Notes: a model not told the origin generated them from the letters alone. 64,000 nucleotides of DNA from Ascaris suum (GCA_013433145.1 JACCHR010000027.1:1-64000), one strand, 5' to 3'. Shown: positions 24,001-36,190, counted from the first letter of the stretch. Made by a program: numbers and translations.

Positions 24001-27000
24001 CTAAGCCTAAGCCTAAGCCTAAGCCTAAGCCTAAGCCTAAGCCTAAGCCTAAGCCTAAGCCTAAGCCTAAGCCTAAGCCTAAGCCTAAGCCTAAGCCTAA
24101 GCCTAAGCCTAAGCCTAAGCCTAAGCCTAAGCCTAAGCCTAAGCCTAAGCCTAAGCCTAAGCCTAAGCCTAAGCCTAAGCCTAAGCCTAAGCCTAAGCCT
24201 AAGCCTAAGCCTAAGCCTAAGCCTAAGCCTAAGCCTAAGCCTAAGCCTAAGCCTAAGCCTAAGCCTAAGCCTAAGCCTAAGCCTAAGCCTAAGCCTAAGC
24301 CTAAGCCTAAGCCTAAGCCTAAGCCTAAGCCTAAGCCTAAGCCTAAGCCTAAGCCTAAGCCTAAGCCTAAGCCTAAGCCTAAGCCTAAGCCTAAGCCTAA
24401 GCCTAAGCCTAAGCCTAAGCCTAAGCCTAAGCCTAAGCCTAAGCCTAAGCCTAAGCCTAAGCCTAAGCCTAAGCCTAAGCCTAAGCCTAAGCCTAAGCCT
24501 AAGCCTAAGCCTAAGCCTAAGCCTAAGCCTAAGCCTAAGCCTAAGCCTAAGCCTAAGCCTAAGCCTAAGCCTAAGCCTAAGCCTAAGCCTAAGCCTAAGC
24601 CTAAGCCTAAGCCTAAGCCTAAGCCTAAGCCTAAGCCTAAGCCTAAGCCTAAGCCTAAGCCTAAGCCTAAGCCTAAGCCTAAGCCTAAGCCTAAGCCTAA
24701 GCCTAAGCCTAAGCCTAAGCCTAAGCCTAAGCCTAAGCCTAAGCCTAAGCCTAAGCCTAAGCCTAAGCCTAAGCCTAAGCCTAAGCCTAAGCCTAAGCCT
24801 AAGCCTAAGCCTAAGCCTAAGCCTAAGCCTAAGCCTAAGCCTAAGCCTAAGCCTAAGCCTAAGCCTAAGCCTAAGCCTAAGCCTAAGCCTAAGCCTAAGC
24901 CTAAGCCTAAGCCTAAGCCTAAGCCTAAGCCTAAGCCTAAGCCTAAGCCTAAGCCTAAGCCTAAGCCTAAGCCTAAGCCTAAGCCTAAGCCTAAGCCTAA
25001 GCCTAAGCCTAAGCCTAAGCCTAAGCCTAAGCCTAAGCCTAAGCCTAAGCCTAAGCCTAAGCCTAAGCCTAAGCCTAAGCCTAAGCCTAAGCCTAAGCCT
25101 AAGCCTAAGCCTAAGCCTAAGCCTAAGCCTAAGCCTAAGCCTAAGCCTAAGCCTAAGCCTAAGCCTAAGCCTAAGCCTAAGCCTAAGCCTAAGCCTAAGC
25201 CTAAGCCTAAGCCTAAGCCTAAGCCTAAGCCTAAGCCTAAGCCTAAGCCTAAGCCTAAGCCTAAGCCTAAGCCTAAGCCTAAGCCTAAGCCTAAGCCTAA
25301 GCCTAAGCCTAAGCCTAAGCCTAAGCCTAAGCCTAAGCCTAAGCCTAAGCCTAAGCCTAAGCCTAAGCCTAAGCCTAAGCCTAAGCCTAAGCCTAAGCCT
25401 AAGCCTAAGCCTAAGCCTAAGCCTAAGCCTAAGCCTAAGCCTAAGCCTAAGCCTAAGCCTAAGCCTAAGCCTAAGCCTAAGCCTAAGCCTAAGCCTAAGC
25501 CTAAGCCTAAGCCTAAGCCTAAGCCTAAGCCTAAGCCTAAGCCTAAGCCTAAGCCTAAGCCTAAGCCTAAGCCTAAGCCTAAGCCTAAGCCTAAGCCTAA
25601 GCCTAAGCCTAAGCCTAAGCCTAAGCCTAAGCCTAAGCCTAAGCCTAAGCCTAAGCCTAAGCCTAAGCCTAAGCCTAAGCCTAAGCCTAAGCCTAAGCCT
25701 AAGCCTAAGCCTAAGCCTAAGCCTAAGCCTAAGCCTAAGCCTAAGCCTAAGCCTAAGCCTAAGCCTAAGCCTAAGCCTAAGCCTAAGCCTAAGCCTAAGC
25801 CTAAGCCTAAGCCTAAGCCTAAGCCTAAGCCTAAGCCTAAGCCTAAGCCTAAGCCTAAGCCTAAGCCTAAGCCTAAGCCTAAGCCTAAGCCTAAGCCTAA
25901 GCCTAAGCCTAAGCCTAAGCCTAAGCCTAAGCCTAAGCCTAAGCCTAAGCCTAAGCCTAAGCCTAAGCCTAAGCCTAAGCCTAAGCCTAAGCCTAAGCCT
26001 AAGCCTAAGCCTAAGCCTAAGCCTAAGCCTAAGCCTAAGCCTAAGCCTAAGCCTAAGCCTAAGCCTAAGCCTAAGCCTAAGCCTAAGCCTAAGCCTAAGC
26101 CTAAGCCTAAGCCTAAGCCTAAGCCTAAGCCTAAGCCTAAGCCTAAGCCTAAGCCTAAGCCTAAGCCTAAGCCTAAGCCTAAGCCTAAGCCTAAGCCTAA
26201 GCCTAAGCCTAAGCCTAAGCCTAAGCCTAAGCCTAAGCCTAAGCCTAAGCCTAAGCCTAAGCCTAAGCCTAAGCCTAAGCCTAAGCCTAAGCCTAAGCCT
26301 AAGCCTAAGCCTAAGCCTAAGCCTAAGCCTAAGCCTAAGCCTAAGCCTAAGCCTAAGCCTAAGCCTAAGCCTAAGCCTAAGCCTAAGCCTAAGCCTAAGC
26401 CTAAGCCTAAGCCTAAGCCTAAGCCTAAGCCTAAGCCTAAGCCTAAGCCTAAGCCTAAGCCTAAGCCTAAGCCTAAGCCTAAGCCTAAGCCTAAGCCTAA
26501 GCCTAAGCCTAAGCCTAAGCCTAAGCCTAAGCCTAAGCCTAAGCCTAAGCCTAAGCCTAAGCCTAAGCCTAAGCCTAAGCCTAAGCCTAAGCCTAAGCCT
26601 AAGCCTAAGCCTAAGCCTAAGCCTAAGCCTAAGCCTAAGCCTAAGCCTAAGCCTAAGCCTAAGCCTAAGCCTAAGCCTAAGCCTAAGCCTAAGCCTAAGC
26701 CTAAGCCTAAGCCTAAGCCTAAGCCTAAGCCTAAGCCTAAGCCTAAGCCTAAGCCTAAGCCTAAGCCTAAGCCTAAGCCTAAGCCTAAGCCTAAGCCTAA
26801 GCCTAAGCCTAAGCCTAAGCCTAAGCCTAAGCCTAAGCCTAAGCCTAAGCCTAAGCCTAAGCCTAAGCCTAAGCCTAAGCCTAAGCCTAAGCCTAAGCCT
26901 AAGCCTAAGCCTAAGCCTAAGCCTAAGCCTAAGCCTAAGCCTAAGCCTAAGCCTAAGCCTAAGCCTAAGCCTAAGCCTAAGCCTAAGCCTAAGCCTAAGC

Positions 27001-30000
27001 CTAAGCCTAAGCCTAAGCCTAAGCCTAAGCCTAAGCCTAAGCCTAAGCCTAAGCCTAAGCCTAAGCCTAAGCCTAAGCCTAAGCCTAAGCCTAAGCCTAA
27101 GCCTAAGCCTAAGCCTAAGCCTAAGCCTAAGCCTAAGCCTAAGCCTAAGCCTAAGCCTAAGCCTAAGCCTAAGCCTAAGCCTAAGCCTAAGCCTAAGCCT
27201 AAGCCTAAGCCTAAGCCTAAGCCTAAGCCTAAGCCTAAGCCTAAGCCTAAGCCTAAGCCTAAGCCTAAGCCTAAGCCTAAGCCTAAGCCTAAGCCTAAGC
27301 CTAAGCCTAAGCCTAAGCCTAAGCCTAAGCCTAAGCCTAAGCCTAAGCCTAAGCCTAAGCCTAAGCCTAAGCCTAAGCCTAAGCCTAAGCCTAAGCCTAA
27401 GCCTAAGCCTAAGCCTAAGCCTAAGCCTAAGCCTAAGCCTAAGCCTAAGCCTAAGCCTAAGCCTAAGCCTAAGCCTAAGCCTAAGCCTAAGCCTAAGCCT
27501 AAGCCTAAGCCTAAGCCTAAGCCTAAGCCTAAGCCTAAGCCTAAGCCTAAGCCTAAGCCTAAGCCTAAGCCTAAGCCTAAGCCTAAGCCTAAGCCTAAGC
27601 CTAAGCCTAAGCCTAAGCCTAAGCCTAAGCCTAAGCCTAAGCCTAAGCCTAAGCCTAAGCCTAAGCCTAAGCCTAAGCCTAAGCCTAAGCCTAAGCCTAA
27701 GCCTAAGCCTAAGCCTAAGCCTAAGCCTAAGCCTAAGCCTAAGCCTAAGCCTAAGCCTAAGCCTAAGCCTAAGCCTAAAGCCTAAGCCTAAGCCTAAGCC
27801 TAAGCCTAAGCCTAAGCCTAAGCCTAAGCCTAAGCCTAAGCCTAAGCCTAAGCCTAAGCCTAAGCCTAAGCCTAAGCCTAAGCCTAAGCCTAAGCCTAAG
27901 CCTAAGCCTAAGCCTAAGCCTAAGCCTAAGCCTAAGCCTAAGCCTAAGCCTAAGCCTAAGCCTAAGCCTAAGCCTAAGCCTAAGCCTAAGCCTAAGCCTA
28001 AGCCTAAGCCTAAGCCTAAGCCTAAGCCTAAGCCTAAGCCTAAGCCTAAGCCTAAGCCTAAGCCTAAGCCTAAGCCTAAGCCTAAGCCTAAGCCTAAGCC
28101 TAAGCCTAAGCCTAAGCCTAAGCCTAAGCCTAAGCCTAAGCCTAAGCCTAAGCCTAAGCCTAAGCCTAAGCCTAAGCCTAAGCCTAAGCCTAAGCCTAAG
28201 CCTAAGCCTAAGCCTAAGCCTAAGCCTAAGCCTAAGCCTAAGCCTAAGCCTAAGCCTAAGCCTAAGCCTAAGCCTAAGCCTAAGCCTAAGCCTAAGCCTA
28301 AGCCTAAGCCTAAGCCTAAGCCTAAGCCTAAGCCTAAGCCTAAGCCTAAGCCTAAGCCTAAGCCTAAGCCTAAGCCTAAGCCTAAGCCTAAGCCTAAGCC
28401 TAAGCCTAAGCCTAAGCCTAAGCCTAAGCCTAAGCCTAAGCCTAAGCCTAAGCCTAAGCCTAAGCCTAAGCCTAAGCCTAAGCCTAAGCCTAAGCCTAAG
28501 CCTAAGCCTAAGCCTAAGCCTAAGCCTAAGCCTAAGCCTAAGCCTAAGCCTAAGCCTAAGCCTAAGCCTAAGCCTAAGCCTAAGCCTAAGCCTAAGCCTA
28601 AGCCTAAGCCTAAGCCTAAGCCTAAGCCTAAGCCTAAGCCTAAGCCTAAGCCTAAGCCTAAGCCTAAGCCTAAGCCTAAGCCTAAGCCTAAGCCTAAGCC
28701 TAAGCCTAAGCCTAAGCCTAAGCCTAAGCCTAAGCCTAAGCCTAAGCCTAAGCCTAAGCCTAAGCCTAAGCCTAAGCCTAAGCCTAAGCCTAAGCCTAAG
28801 CCTAAGCCTAAGCCTAAGCCTAAGCCTAAGCCTAAGCCTAAGCCTAAGCCTAAGCCTAAGCCTAAGCCTAAGCCTAAGCCTAAGCCTAAGCCTAAGCCTA
28901 AGCCTAAGCCTAAGCCTAAGCCTAAGCCTAAGCCTAAGCCTAAGCCTAAGCCTAAGCCTAAGCCTAAGCCTAAGCCTAAGCCTAAGCCTAAGCCTAAGCC
29001 TAAGCCTAAGCCTAAGCCTAAGCCTAAGCCTAAGCCTAAGCCTAAGCCTAAGCCTAAGCCTAAGCCTAAGCCTAAGCCTAAGCCTAAGCCTAAGCCTAAG
29101 CCTAAGCCTAAGCCTAAGCCTAAGCCTAAGCCTAAGCCTAAGCCTAAGCCTAAGCCTAAGCCTAAGCCTAAGCCTAAGCCTAAGCCTAAGCCTAAGCCTA
29201 AGCCTAAGCCTAAGCCTAAGCCTAAGCCTAAGCCTAAGCCTAAGCCTAAGCCTAAGCCTAAGCCTAAGCCTAAGCCTAAGCCTAAGCCTAAGCCTAAGCC
29301 TAAGCCTAAGCCTAAGCCTAAGCCTAAGCCTAAGCCTAAGCCTAAGCCTAAGCCTAAGCCTAAGCCTAAGCCTAAGCCTAAGCCTAAGCCTAAGCCTAAG
29401 CCTAAGCCTAAGCCTAAGCCTAAGCCTAAGCCTAAGCCTAAGCCTAAGCCTAAGCCTAAGCCTAAGCCTAAGCCTAAGCCTAAGCCTAAGCCTAAGCCTA
29501 AGCCTAAGCCTAAGCCTAAGCCTAAGCCTAAGCCTAAGCCTAAGCCTAAGCCTAAGCCTAAGCCTAAGCCTAAGCCTAAGCCTAAGCCTAAGCCTAAGCC
29601 TAAGCCTAAGCCTAAGCCTAAGCCTAAGCCTAAGCCTAAGCCTAAGCCTAAGCCTAAGCCTAAGCCTAAGCCTAAGCCTAAGCCTAAGCCTAAGCCTAAG
29701 CCTAAGCCTAAGCCTAAGCCTAAGCCTAAGCCTAAGCCTAAGCCTAAGCCTAAGCCTAAGCCTAAGCCTAAGCCTAAGCCTAAGCCTAAGCCTAAGCCTA
29801 AGCCTAAGCCTAAGCCTAAGCCTAAGCCTAAGCCTAAGCCTAAGCCTAAGCCTAAGCCTAAGCCTAAGCCTAAGCCTAAGCCTAAGCCTAAGCCTAAGCC
29901 TAAGCCTAAGCCTAAGCCTAAGCCTAAGCCTAAGCCTAAGCCTAAGCCTAAGCCTAAGCCTAAGCCTAAGCCTAAGCCTAAGCCTAAGCCTAAGCCTAAG

Positions 30001-31754
30001 CCTAAGCCTAAGCCTAAGCCTAAGCCTAAGCCTAAGCCTAAGCCTAAGCCTAAGCCTAAGCCTAAGCCTAAGCCTAAGCCTAAGCCTAAGCCTAAGCCTA
30101 AGCCTAAGCCTAAGCCTAAGCCTAAGCCTAAGCCTAAGCCTAAGCCTAAGCCTAAGCCTAAGCCTAAGCCTAAGCCTAAGCCTAAGCCTAAGCCTAAGCC
30201 TAAGCCTAAGCCTAAGCCTAAGCCTAAGCCTAAGCCTAAGCCTAAGCCTAAGCCTAAGCCTAAGCCTAAGCCTAAGCCTAAGCCTAAGCCTAAGCCTAAG
30301 CCTAAGCCTAAGCCTAAGCCTAAGCCTAAGCCTAAGCCTAAGCCTAAGCCTAAGCCTAAGCCTAAGCCTAAGCCTAAGCCTAAGCCTAAGCCTAAGCCTA
30401 AGCCTAAGCCTAAGCCTAAGCCTAAGCCTAAGCCTAAGCCTAAGCCTAAGCCTAAGCCTAAGCCTAAGCCTAAGCCTAAGCCTAAGCCTAAGCCTAAGCC
30501 TAAGCCTAAGCCTAAGCCTAAGCCTAAGCCTAAGCCTAAGCCTAAGCCTAAGCCTAAGCCTAAGCCTAAGCCTAAGCCTAAGCCTAAGCCTAAGCCTAAG
30601 CCTAAGCCTAAGCCTAAGCCTAAGCCTAAGCCTAAGCCTAAGCCTAAGCCTAAGCCTAAGCCTAAGCCTAAGCCTAAGCCTAAGCCTAAGCCTAAGCCTA
30701 AGCCTAAGCCTAAGCCTAAGCCTAAGCCTAAGCCTAAGCCTAAGCCTAAGCCTAAGCCTAAGCCTAAGCCTAAGCCTAAGCCTAAGCCTAAGCCTAAGCC
30801 TAAGCCTAAGCCTAAGCCTAAGCCTAAGCCTAAGCCTAAGCCTAAGCCTAAGCCTAAGCCTAAGCCTAAGCCTAAGCCTAAGCCTAAGCCTAAGCCTAAG
30901 CCTAAGCCTAAGCCTAAGCCTAAGCCTAAGCCTAAGCCTAAGCCTAAGCCTAAGCCTAAGCCTAAGCCTAAGCCTAAGCCTAAGCCTAAGCCTAAGCCTA
31001 AGCCTAAGCCTAAGCCTAAGCCTAAGCCTAAGCCTAAGCCTAAGCCTAAGCCTAAGCCTAAGCCTAAGCCTAAGCCTAAGCCTAAGCCTAAGCCTAAGCC
31101 TAAGCCTAAGCCTAAGCCTAAGCCTAAGCCTAAGCCTAAGCCTAAGCCTAAGCCTAAGCCTAAGCCTAAGCCTAAGCCTAAGCCTAAGCCTAAGCCTAAG
31201 CCTAAGCCTAAGCCTAAGCCTAAGCCTAAGCCTAAGCCTAAGCCTAAGCCTAAGCCTAAGCCTAAGCCTAAGCCTAAGCCTAAGCCTAAGCCTAAGCCTA
31301 AGCCTAAGCCTAAGCCTAAGCCTAAGCCTAAGCCTAAGCCTAAGCCTAAGCCTAAGCCTAAGCCTAAGCCTAAGCCTAAGCCTAAGCCTAAGCCTAAGCC
31401 TAAGCCTAAGCCTAAGCCTAAGCCTAAGCCTAAGCCTAAGCCTAAGCCTAAGCCTAAGCCTAAGCCTAAGCCTAAGCCTAAGCCTAAGCCTAAGCCTAAG
31501 CCTAAGCCTAAGCCTAAGCCTAAGCCTAAGCCTAAGCCTAAGCCTAAGCCTAAGCCTAAGCCTAAGCCTAAGCCTAAGCCTAAGCCTAAGCCTAAGCCTA
31601 AGCCTAAGCCTAAGCCTAAGCCTAAGCCTAAGCCTAAGCCTAAGCCTAAGCCTAAGCCTAAGCCTAAGCCTAAGCCCTAAGCCTAAGCCTAAGCCTAAGC
31701 CTAAGCCTAAGCCTAAGCCTAAGCCTAATCCTACGCCTAAGCCTAAGCCTAAGC
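1..31754. repeat. Telomere array, (GCCTAA)n = TTAGGC nematode repeat
   Basis: The unit GCCTAA/TTAGGC is repeated almost without break from base 1 to the last AAGC at 31754. TTAGGC is the telomere repeat of most nematodes. The C-rich strand reads 5'->3' from the left edge inward, the orientation of a true left chromosome end, so this is not an interstitial block. Roughly 1-7600 contains many variant units, mostly one- or two-base deletions or insertions (CTAACCTAAG, AAGCTAAGCC, CCCTAAG). From about 7600 variants become rare; 21127-27776 and 27778-31674 are each essentially uninterrupted. The apparent Leu-Arg and Leu-Gly repeat ORFs on the minus strand (for example 27775-31788 and 11438-11710) are translations of the telomere and not genes. 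Confidence 0.98.
6232..6275. other. Non-telomeric interruption inside the telomere array
   Basis: About 40 bases that do not fit the GCCTAA register interrupt the array. They contain CTTCG and CGAAG flanking CCTCCCCA, so the piece can fold into a small stem-loop, followed by GCGCGC. This is the longest unrelated stretch in the array. It may be a real insertion or a read/consensus error, since it lies in the error-rich outer part. Confidence 0.6.
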
Positions 31755-31790
31755 ATTTAGCACCTTTTAAGGCCACATGCCTAACCAAAC
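31675..31790. other. Telomere-subtelomere junction
   Basis: After about 3.9 kb of perfect repeat the last 80 bases carry variants: an extra C near 31675, then TAATCC and TACGCC units. The array ends within AAGCATTTAGCACC. Unique sequence follows at once, with no visible subtelomeric satellite and no second telomere block in the remaining 32 kb. Confidence 0.9.
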
Positions 31791-32364
31791 ATCTACAGAC
31801 TCGGCGCCGAATATCAACCTATCGCACAGTACCCGAACGTTACAGTGACCTCAACTCACTAAAAACATTCGATTTCTCTGCCGCTTGTCTATATCCCACC
31901 CGGCCACGTCTTCTGGTTCTGTGCCACATATCATCTCTGACCTTCAAATCGCACGACTCAATCAAACCGTTAAAATCATCCGGTCGCTAAAACGATTCAA
32001 AGGCACAATTTCTGTTATTACTAAAAAATTTTGCAAACGACCAAAAATGAACTCTCATCTGCTGTAAACAAGGAGTCGATGCTTTTCGTGGAAAGAAAAC
32101 CTAGTTTTTTAAAACGTCAACAAAAGAAATCTGCTGAACGTTCGACAGGTCGGACTTTGCAAGTGGACTCAACAAAATATGAGCCTATTTCCTTACCCAC
32201 CCATATTCAAATGCCCGTGCACTTGCGAAGCGTACTGCATACTCTTTCCTCCCGTATGGCAGCTTCACTCGTTAATCGGAAGAGTCTGCTTCTAACCACT
32301 TTCCCCCGGCGGATGAAAGCCACGCCTGCCCTCTCAGGAAGGTGCCATTAACCTAACGAATTGC

Positions 32365-32482
32365 AGAACATCCTCTGCAAACATCCGCAGGTTGACGCCT
32401 CGCTTATAGACTCGCGAGAAACGCCACCTGCGGACGACTTTGAACATCCACCTATGAATGTTCTGCATGGGTGGATGGGTGC
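32365..32482. repeat. Nested short inverted repeats
   Basis: TCCGCAGGT near 32384 is matched by its reverse complement ACCTGCGGA near 32430. Just downstream, CATCCACC and GGTGGATG form a second pair around 32450-32475. Together they make a local foldback-rich patch about 700 bases inside the telomere boundary. It may be a decayed foldback or MITE-like element; there are no clear target-site duplications. Confidence 0.4.
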
Positions 32483-35400
32483 TCGTAAAAAATTATGTTA
32501 GAGTTTTTTTCCGTATAGGTGAAGTTGCTCCTGCTTTCGTGAGAGCTCCGTGAACGAGTAAACCTGATAGACCCCGTTGCTAACCCACTGCAGTCAGCCC
32601 GGGGAAAGGGGGCAGAGGGGAAGGGAGGTAATATTGCTCACTCTCACTGCTGTTACCGACTGCTAGGGGCATCTAGGAAAACGCACTACGCACTGTGTCG
32701 TGCCATCTTTCAGATGCTGCATTTCAGGCCAAGATCTTTTGGATGCGCCAACTCGGTCTGTGAGCAGGAACATCATCTTCATTTTTCCTTTCTCTTTCTA
32801 TCGTCGTTGTTTTCTAGCTATCTTGAATGCGTTCAGAAGGTGATATTCGACTTGCGATCCCTCTCTCTCAACCGTGGGTACTGAAAAGGAAAGGGGGCAC
32901 GTTCAGGTCTGCATTCAACGGATATTCAACCCGTTTACAAACAGAGAGCCAATGAGCTCCTTAAAAACGTTAAAAACAATTAGGCATGTTTACGCCCTGC
33001 TTCGCGACACTGGAAGATGAAACAGGAAGCGGGAGAGAGAAGGATCGCAGAATGAATGATATTCCTTCTCCGATGGCTGCGAACTGGGAAGGAAGGTCAA
33101 AACTTTTGGTAATCCTTTTAACTAAATCGATTAAATTTTGTTCGCCTCTCAAGTCAACCTCGAAAAAAACCTTATGTTCTCTACGAAATAATTTCTCTTT
33201 CAGGAGCTCTCGCCTGTACAACAAACGAAGCTGTAGTAGTTACACTCACCATGTAAAATAATGCCCCAAGGAGGTTCCACTGTAATTTTTACGGTTTCGA
33301 AACCGAAACACAACTCAGGTACACCTTCGAACTATGCAGAGTTCTACAGCATTTTCAAATTTCGTCGCAGATGTCCTCGATTAAAGGAACGAGATCGAGC
33401 AAATAAACAAGAAAAGAAAGAAATGAACAGAAATAAAAATTAAATTAAGAGAAACAAACTTTTGGCATATCTCAGAGGCTTTCACTTCGGCTGCTCGCCT
33501 CAGAAAAACGCGAATAAATGCGGCAAAATTACCGGTGGTTTGGGTGTTGTACATCAATCACTGTAGCAAATCCAATTGTGATTCGTTAAACTGTTTCACT
33601 TCCCGTCTGAACAGTCATCCATCAATGAAAAATAATAAATCAATTCTTATTTAAATCAATTCCTTTATTTAATTCAATTCCTTTATCACCTATCATTTCA
33701 AGCATTTGCGTAACGGAAGAGAACGTGGGCAGAATTATCTGAATGGCAGATTTCTATTATCCAGAATGCCAAATTATCTGAATTATTATCTATTATTATC
33801 GAATTACAATTGCTTCAGTGACGAATAGCTGAACAATTTCCCCCATATCAGTCATATGTATAAAAATCACTCTTACATGGTCATCCATCTCCACACCTAT
33901 ACAGCCTCAAACTCTCCACCTATACCAATTACTTGCTAAAATCATTGATGTGCCATTCTAGGTGGAACCTTCTTATAAGAATGTAAAATGGGAAGGCAAA
34001 AAAATCCCTCAAAGTAAATTTCATTACCTCCGACTTGTTGAAACCAACGGATAATTCGTGAACAGTCCGCGGTACTACAGTCAACGAGAAATTTGGCGAT
34101 GCACCATAATGTGAACGTTATCCCTTATATTCGTGCATAGTTTACCGCCTGGAATCGTACCAGACAGGTGGCATCAGGAAAAAATTCACAACGGAAAAAG
34201 TTGTTCAAGCGTGAAACCTGTCATCGGTATTGATTTTGAGATTGAACGAGAGCAGTTGGTTCCAAAATGGGTCATTATCGGTGATCGGTTGTAGTCCCGT
34301 GAAACGGCGTAAATAAATATTCTCGTCGAGTATCGTCTCCGAGCTTATTACTGCACCCATCTGAGGTTTGCAACAGCGCCTGCAATGTAAATTACTTAAT
34401 AAAAACGAAAATTATTTATTTATTAAATTATCAAATCGACCTCCCTATCGACAACATTTTGTGCAATATTACAACATGAAAACAATATGATAGAATCGTT
34501 GGATGACCAACTGGAAAGACTTAATTCTCAGATCAGCAGCGAGCACTGTTCACTGAAAATCCGAGCCAATCTAGCAGTGCACAGTGAGTGAGTCGATGCA
34601 AAAGATGAACCCTCTGCAGAGAATTCATCAGATCGTCAACAGGATAAATCATATAGCACGTGAACGATTAAAGAATAAAAAAGCGGAAACAGACGATCGC
34701 AACCCAGGATGTTACCTTGATGTATAGCAATATCGAGAGCGCACCTTGATGTTTTGCTTCCTAGAAACATCCTTCCCGGATTCTTATAAGCTTCCATTAG
34801 AACAGCCACAATTTCGAGGATCCCCAAATGGGAACGCCATTTTTACGATGCATGGGAATTCGTAACCCCAAAGCATCTCCCTTTCCCTACTCCTTTTCCA
34901 TCGCCTTTCGAAACAACGCTACTCTATAAGAAAACTCGTTTCACATATCTATACTATTGGGCCTAAAAAGGTAAAAAAAAAAAAAAAAAAACGGCATATT
35001 TCGAAACTGAGGTAAAAAAGAAGCTAAAAAAACGTTTCAAACAATAATAGAATAATAATTTAGAAATAAAAAAACTGCCGATAAAAGTTTTTTGGGACTT
35101 TCAAAAGCGGAAATGCTCGAATTGCACATGAATTGAAAAACCACAATGGGATAATTCACTGAAAAAGTGACCGCTGGAAGTTATACCCTTAAAAGCCTAT
35201 CCTATATTCCAATTTTTTTTCTAAATTCAGCCCCCCCATTAAGGTTTGTTGTTTAAAGTTTACTTGTTTCTTTATTTTTCTTTTTTGCATAAATCTGCAC
35301 CCATTAGCATCGAAAACTTGCACCTTGAAAACCAGCGAACTTGAAAGTATGCATCGATGAAGTATAGCGACGACCTGATAATATTAAAGATGGGAACAAT

Positions 35401-35581
35401 ACAGTACGATACAACGTCATAGAGCCATATGACTGCAAAGTACAATGGGAGATCCCAACGTTAAAAGCTTTTCATTTTTCAATGGCATTTCCTACGACTT
35501 ATTCAAAAATCTCAAAATAAACTTTAGCAAGTTCGCAGCGATTCAAATGCGCTAGCTAATGAAGGGATTGAATTCGGTCTC

Positions 35582-35597
35582 GGCTCCGGTCGGAGCC
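35582..35597. repeat. Short GC-rich palindrome
   Basis: GGCTCCG and CGGAGCC form a perfect 7-bp stem with a GT spacer. The flanking TCGGCTCCGGT resembles one arm of the foldback at 38733-38775, so both may derive from one repeat family. Confidence 0.4.
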
Positions 35598-35990
35598 ATG
35601 ATCGCTCCACAGACCAAGTCCAACTTACAACCGTATACAGAGCAGTTAAATTGGGTCCCGATTCCAATCGTAATCGAACTCAAAAAAGCGGTCTAGTGCA
35701 TTAAACCACAAAAAAACGTGCAAAAAACTACTGCCTGCAATTATTACTGACTTTTATTAAAAAAGAGCAGTAATACAAATAAAAAAAAAAAAGACCTATT
35801 ATATGAAAATAGTAGCAGATAGTTGTACGATGCTACGTCACCACGTTAAAACGATATTCATCATATTATCATATAAAGAGGAAATAATTCCACCAAATAT
35901 AAATCAAAAATCAACGATCGTCGAGAATTTTACGAAAACATGAATGACCCATTTGATTTACCCACATCAAAACCACTTGCAAAAAATGTC

Positions 35991-36057
35991 GATTGCAAGT
36001 TGGCAAAAATATAGGTTGCAATACAATTGCAACCTATATTTTTGCCAACTTGCAATC
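35991..36057. repeat. Perfect 32-bp inverted repeat (hairpin) with 3-base loop
   Basis: Bases 35991-36022 (starting GATTGCAAGTTGGC) are exactly reverse-complementary to 36026-36057, with ACA (36023-36025) between them. No mismatch is present in 32 pairs, and pairing stops at once on both sides. A 3-base loop is too tight for a typical microRNA precursor, and perfection argues for a recent origin such as a fold-back replication event or foldback element. A sequencing artefact (palindromic read-through) is also possible. Confidence 0.9.
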
Positions 36058-36074
36058 ATAAATGACCATCCCAA

Positions 36075-36190
36075 CTGTCTTCTCCCCCTTAACAACCTCC
36101 CCCTCCCCAATCAAATCCGCTTGGATTTCCAGAACCATCTGTCCCCCCCCTTCCCCTTCCACATACCCACCCACCGCTCCGACAACACTT
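36075..36190. repeat. C-rich pyrimidine tract
   Basis: Several runs of 4-9 C separated by short T/A-containing spacers lie just right of the perfect hairpin. On the minus strand these become G-runs with quadruplex potential. Similar C-runs occur near 38280-38291 and 56645-56661. ORFs crossing these tracts (35944-36276 + and two on -) are low-complexity and not believed to be genes. Confidence 0.6.

Noticed and set aside
27775..31788. 1337-codon minus ORF of Leu-Arg repeats (also 11438-11710 and 4081-4266)
   Set aside because: This is a translation of the six-base telomere repeat, which has a stop-free frame by nature. There is no gene.
32031..33261. Open frames of 84-106 codons near the telomere
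   Set aside because: Both strands are open over the same bases at 32970-33261, with no splice support or family. They are within chance expectation.
34636..34827. Minus ORF with an ankyrin-like pattern (GILEIVAVLMEA then SRCALDIAIHQGN)
   Set aside because: The pattern is suggestive, but there is no AG acceptor between the upstream in-frame stop and the motif, and no neighbouring ankyrin units. It is either chance or a very decayed relic.
35991..36057. A microRNA precursor
   Set aside because: A perfectly paired stem with a 3-base loop is not the usual imperfect precursor with a larger loop; no further support.
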